Source: an uncultured Collinsella sp.
GTDB lineage: Bacteria; Actinomycetota; Coriobacteriia; Coriobacteriales; Coriobacteriaceae
DNA length: 13,233 bases
Assembly: GCA_902495265.1 (NCBI GenBank)
Contig: CABUWR010000016.1
Location: 1-13,233 of the forward strand
Direction: 5' to 3'
In this document: piece by piece, positions 13,121 to 13,233 of the stretch
Position numbering within the stretch: the first letter of the stretch is position 1
Layout: each line of letters opens with the position of its first letter
The notes under the pieces: generated by a model
What the model was told of the DNA's origin: nothing
The model's input: the letters and a program-made list of their open reading frames with translations, nothing else
Database searches by the model: none
Made by a program: the position numbers and the translations under genes

Positions 13121-13233
13121 CGTCCTCCCGGACGGCGGGGCACGAAGTTCATCGCGAGTTCCGCACGCAAAGAAGGCCACTTAATGTGGCCTTCGTCTTG
13201 CGCAGGACTGTAGAGCAGGAAACCTTATATCCG
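13121..13233 (-). mobile_element. Diverged inverted copy of the 130-bp MITE-like element (cut by window end)
   Basis: Positions 13147-13180 match the reverse complement of 8244-8278 almost base for base (GTTCATCGCGAGTTCCGCAC and the following GAAGGCCAC). CGTCTTGCGCAGGACTGT at 13195-13212 is also exact. The outer 26 bp (13121-13146) align without gaps to the left element's terminal repeat but are heavily mutated. The other terminal repeat lies beyond the window. Confidence 0.7.
13168..13194 (-). terminator. Third GAAGGCCAC hairpin with T-run
   Basis: A perfect 9-bp stem (13172-13180 with 13186-13194) around a 5-nt loop. On the minus strand it is followed by TTTG, as in the copies at 8231 and 8360. 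It therefore points toward the surface-protein gene and could stop transcription entering from the right. Confidence 0.45.

Noticed and set aside
12593..13213. Plus-strand 206-codon frame across the right repeats
   Set aside because: Starts inside the surface gene in antisense and then runs through the palindromic array.

Overview
The window is GC-rich, densely coded DNA from a Gram-positive actinobacterium, most likely a gut coriobacterium of the Collinsella type. The grounds are a putative lipoteichoic-acid-synthase-like enzyme, a LANTG sortase-type wall anchor, GC-biased codons and abundant short palindromic repeats. The taxon is inferred from these features, not measured.

Positions 1-4602 (minus strand) form a potassium module. 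A Kup K+ transporter (2575-4602) is followed by a small single-helix membrane protein (2319-2543), a KdpD-type histidine kinase lacking the usual N-terminal KdpD/USP sensor region (580-2205), and a KdpE-type response regulator (1-575, cut by the window edge). No KdpFABC pump genes are visible, so this two-component system may report to Kup. A perfect 16-bp hairpin with a U-tract separates the kup/small-protein pair from kdpDE. A related palindrome lies upstream of the kup promoter.

Positions 4761-5633 (minus) hold a nitroreductase-family flavoenzyme. Diverging from it, 5847-8147 (plus) encodes a polytopic membrane sulfatase-fold phosphoglycerol transferase of the LtaS type.

Positions 8148-13233 are an accessory island centred on one 4.1-kb gene (8650-12738, minus). 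It encodes a secreted, wall-anchored multidomain protein: signal peptide, FG-GAP-like calcium-binding repeats, a large unassigned beta-rich centre, an FN3 domain, an Ig-like domain, a Pro/Thr stalk and LANTG. The gene is bracketed by two repeat blocks in inverted orientation. Read inward, each block has a roughly 130-bp element (the left copy has 30-bp terminal inverted repeats) containing a conserved hairpin followed by a T-run, then an array of 46-nt imperfect palindromes at 61-62 bp period (three on the left, four on the right). This symmetrical bracketing is the most unusual structure in the window.

No rRNA, tRNA, CRISPR array or transposase gene was recognised.
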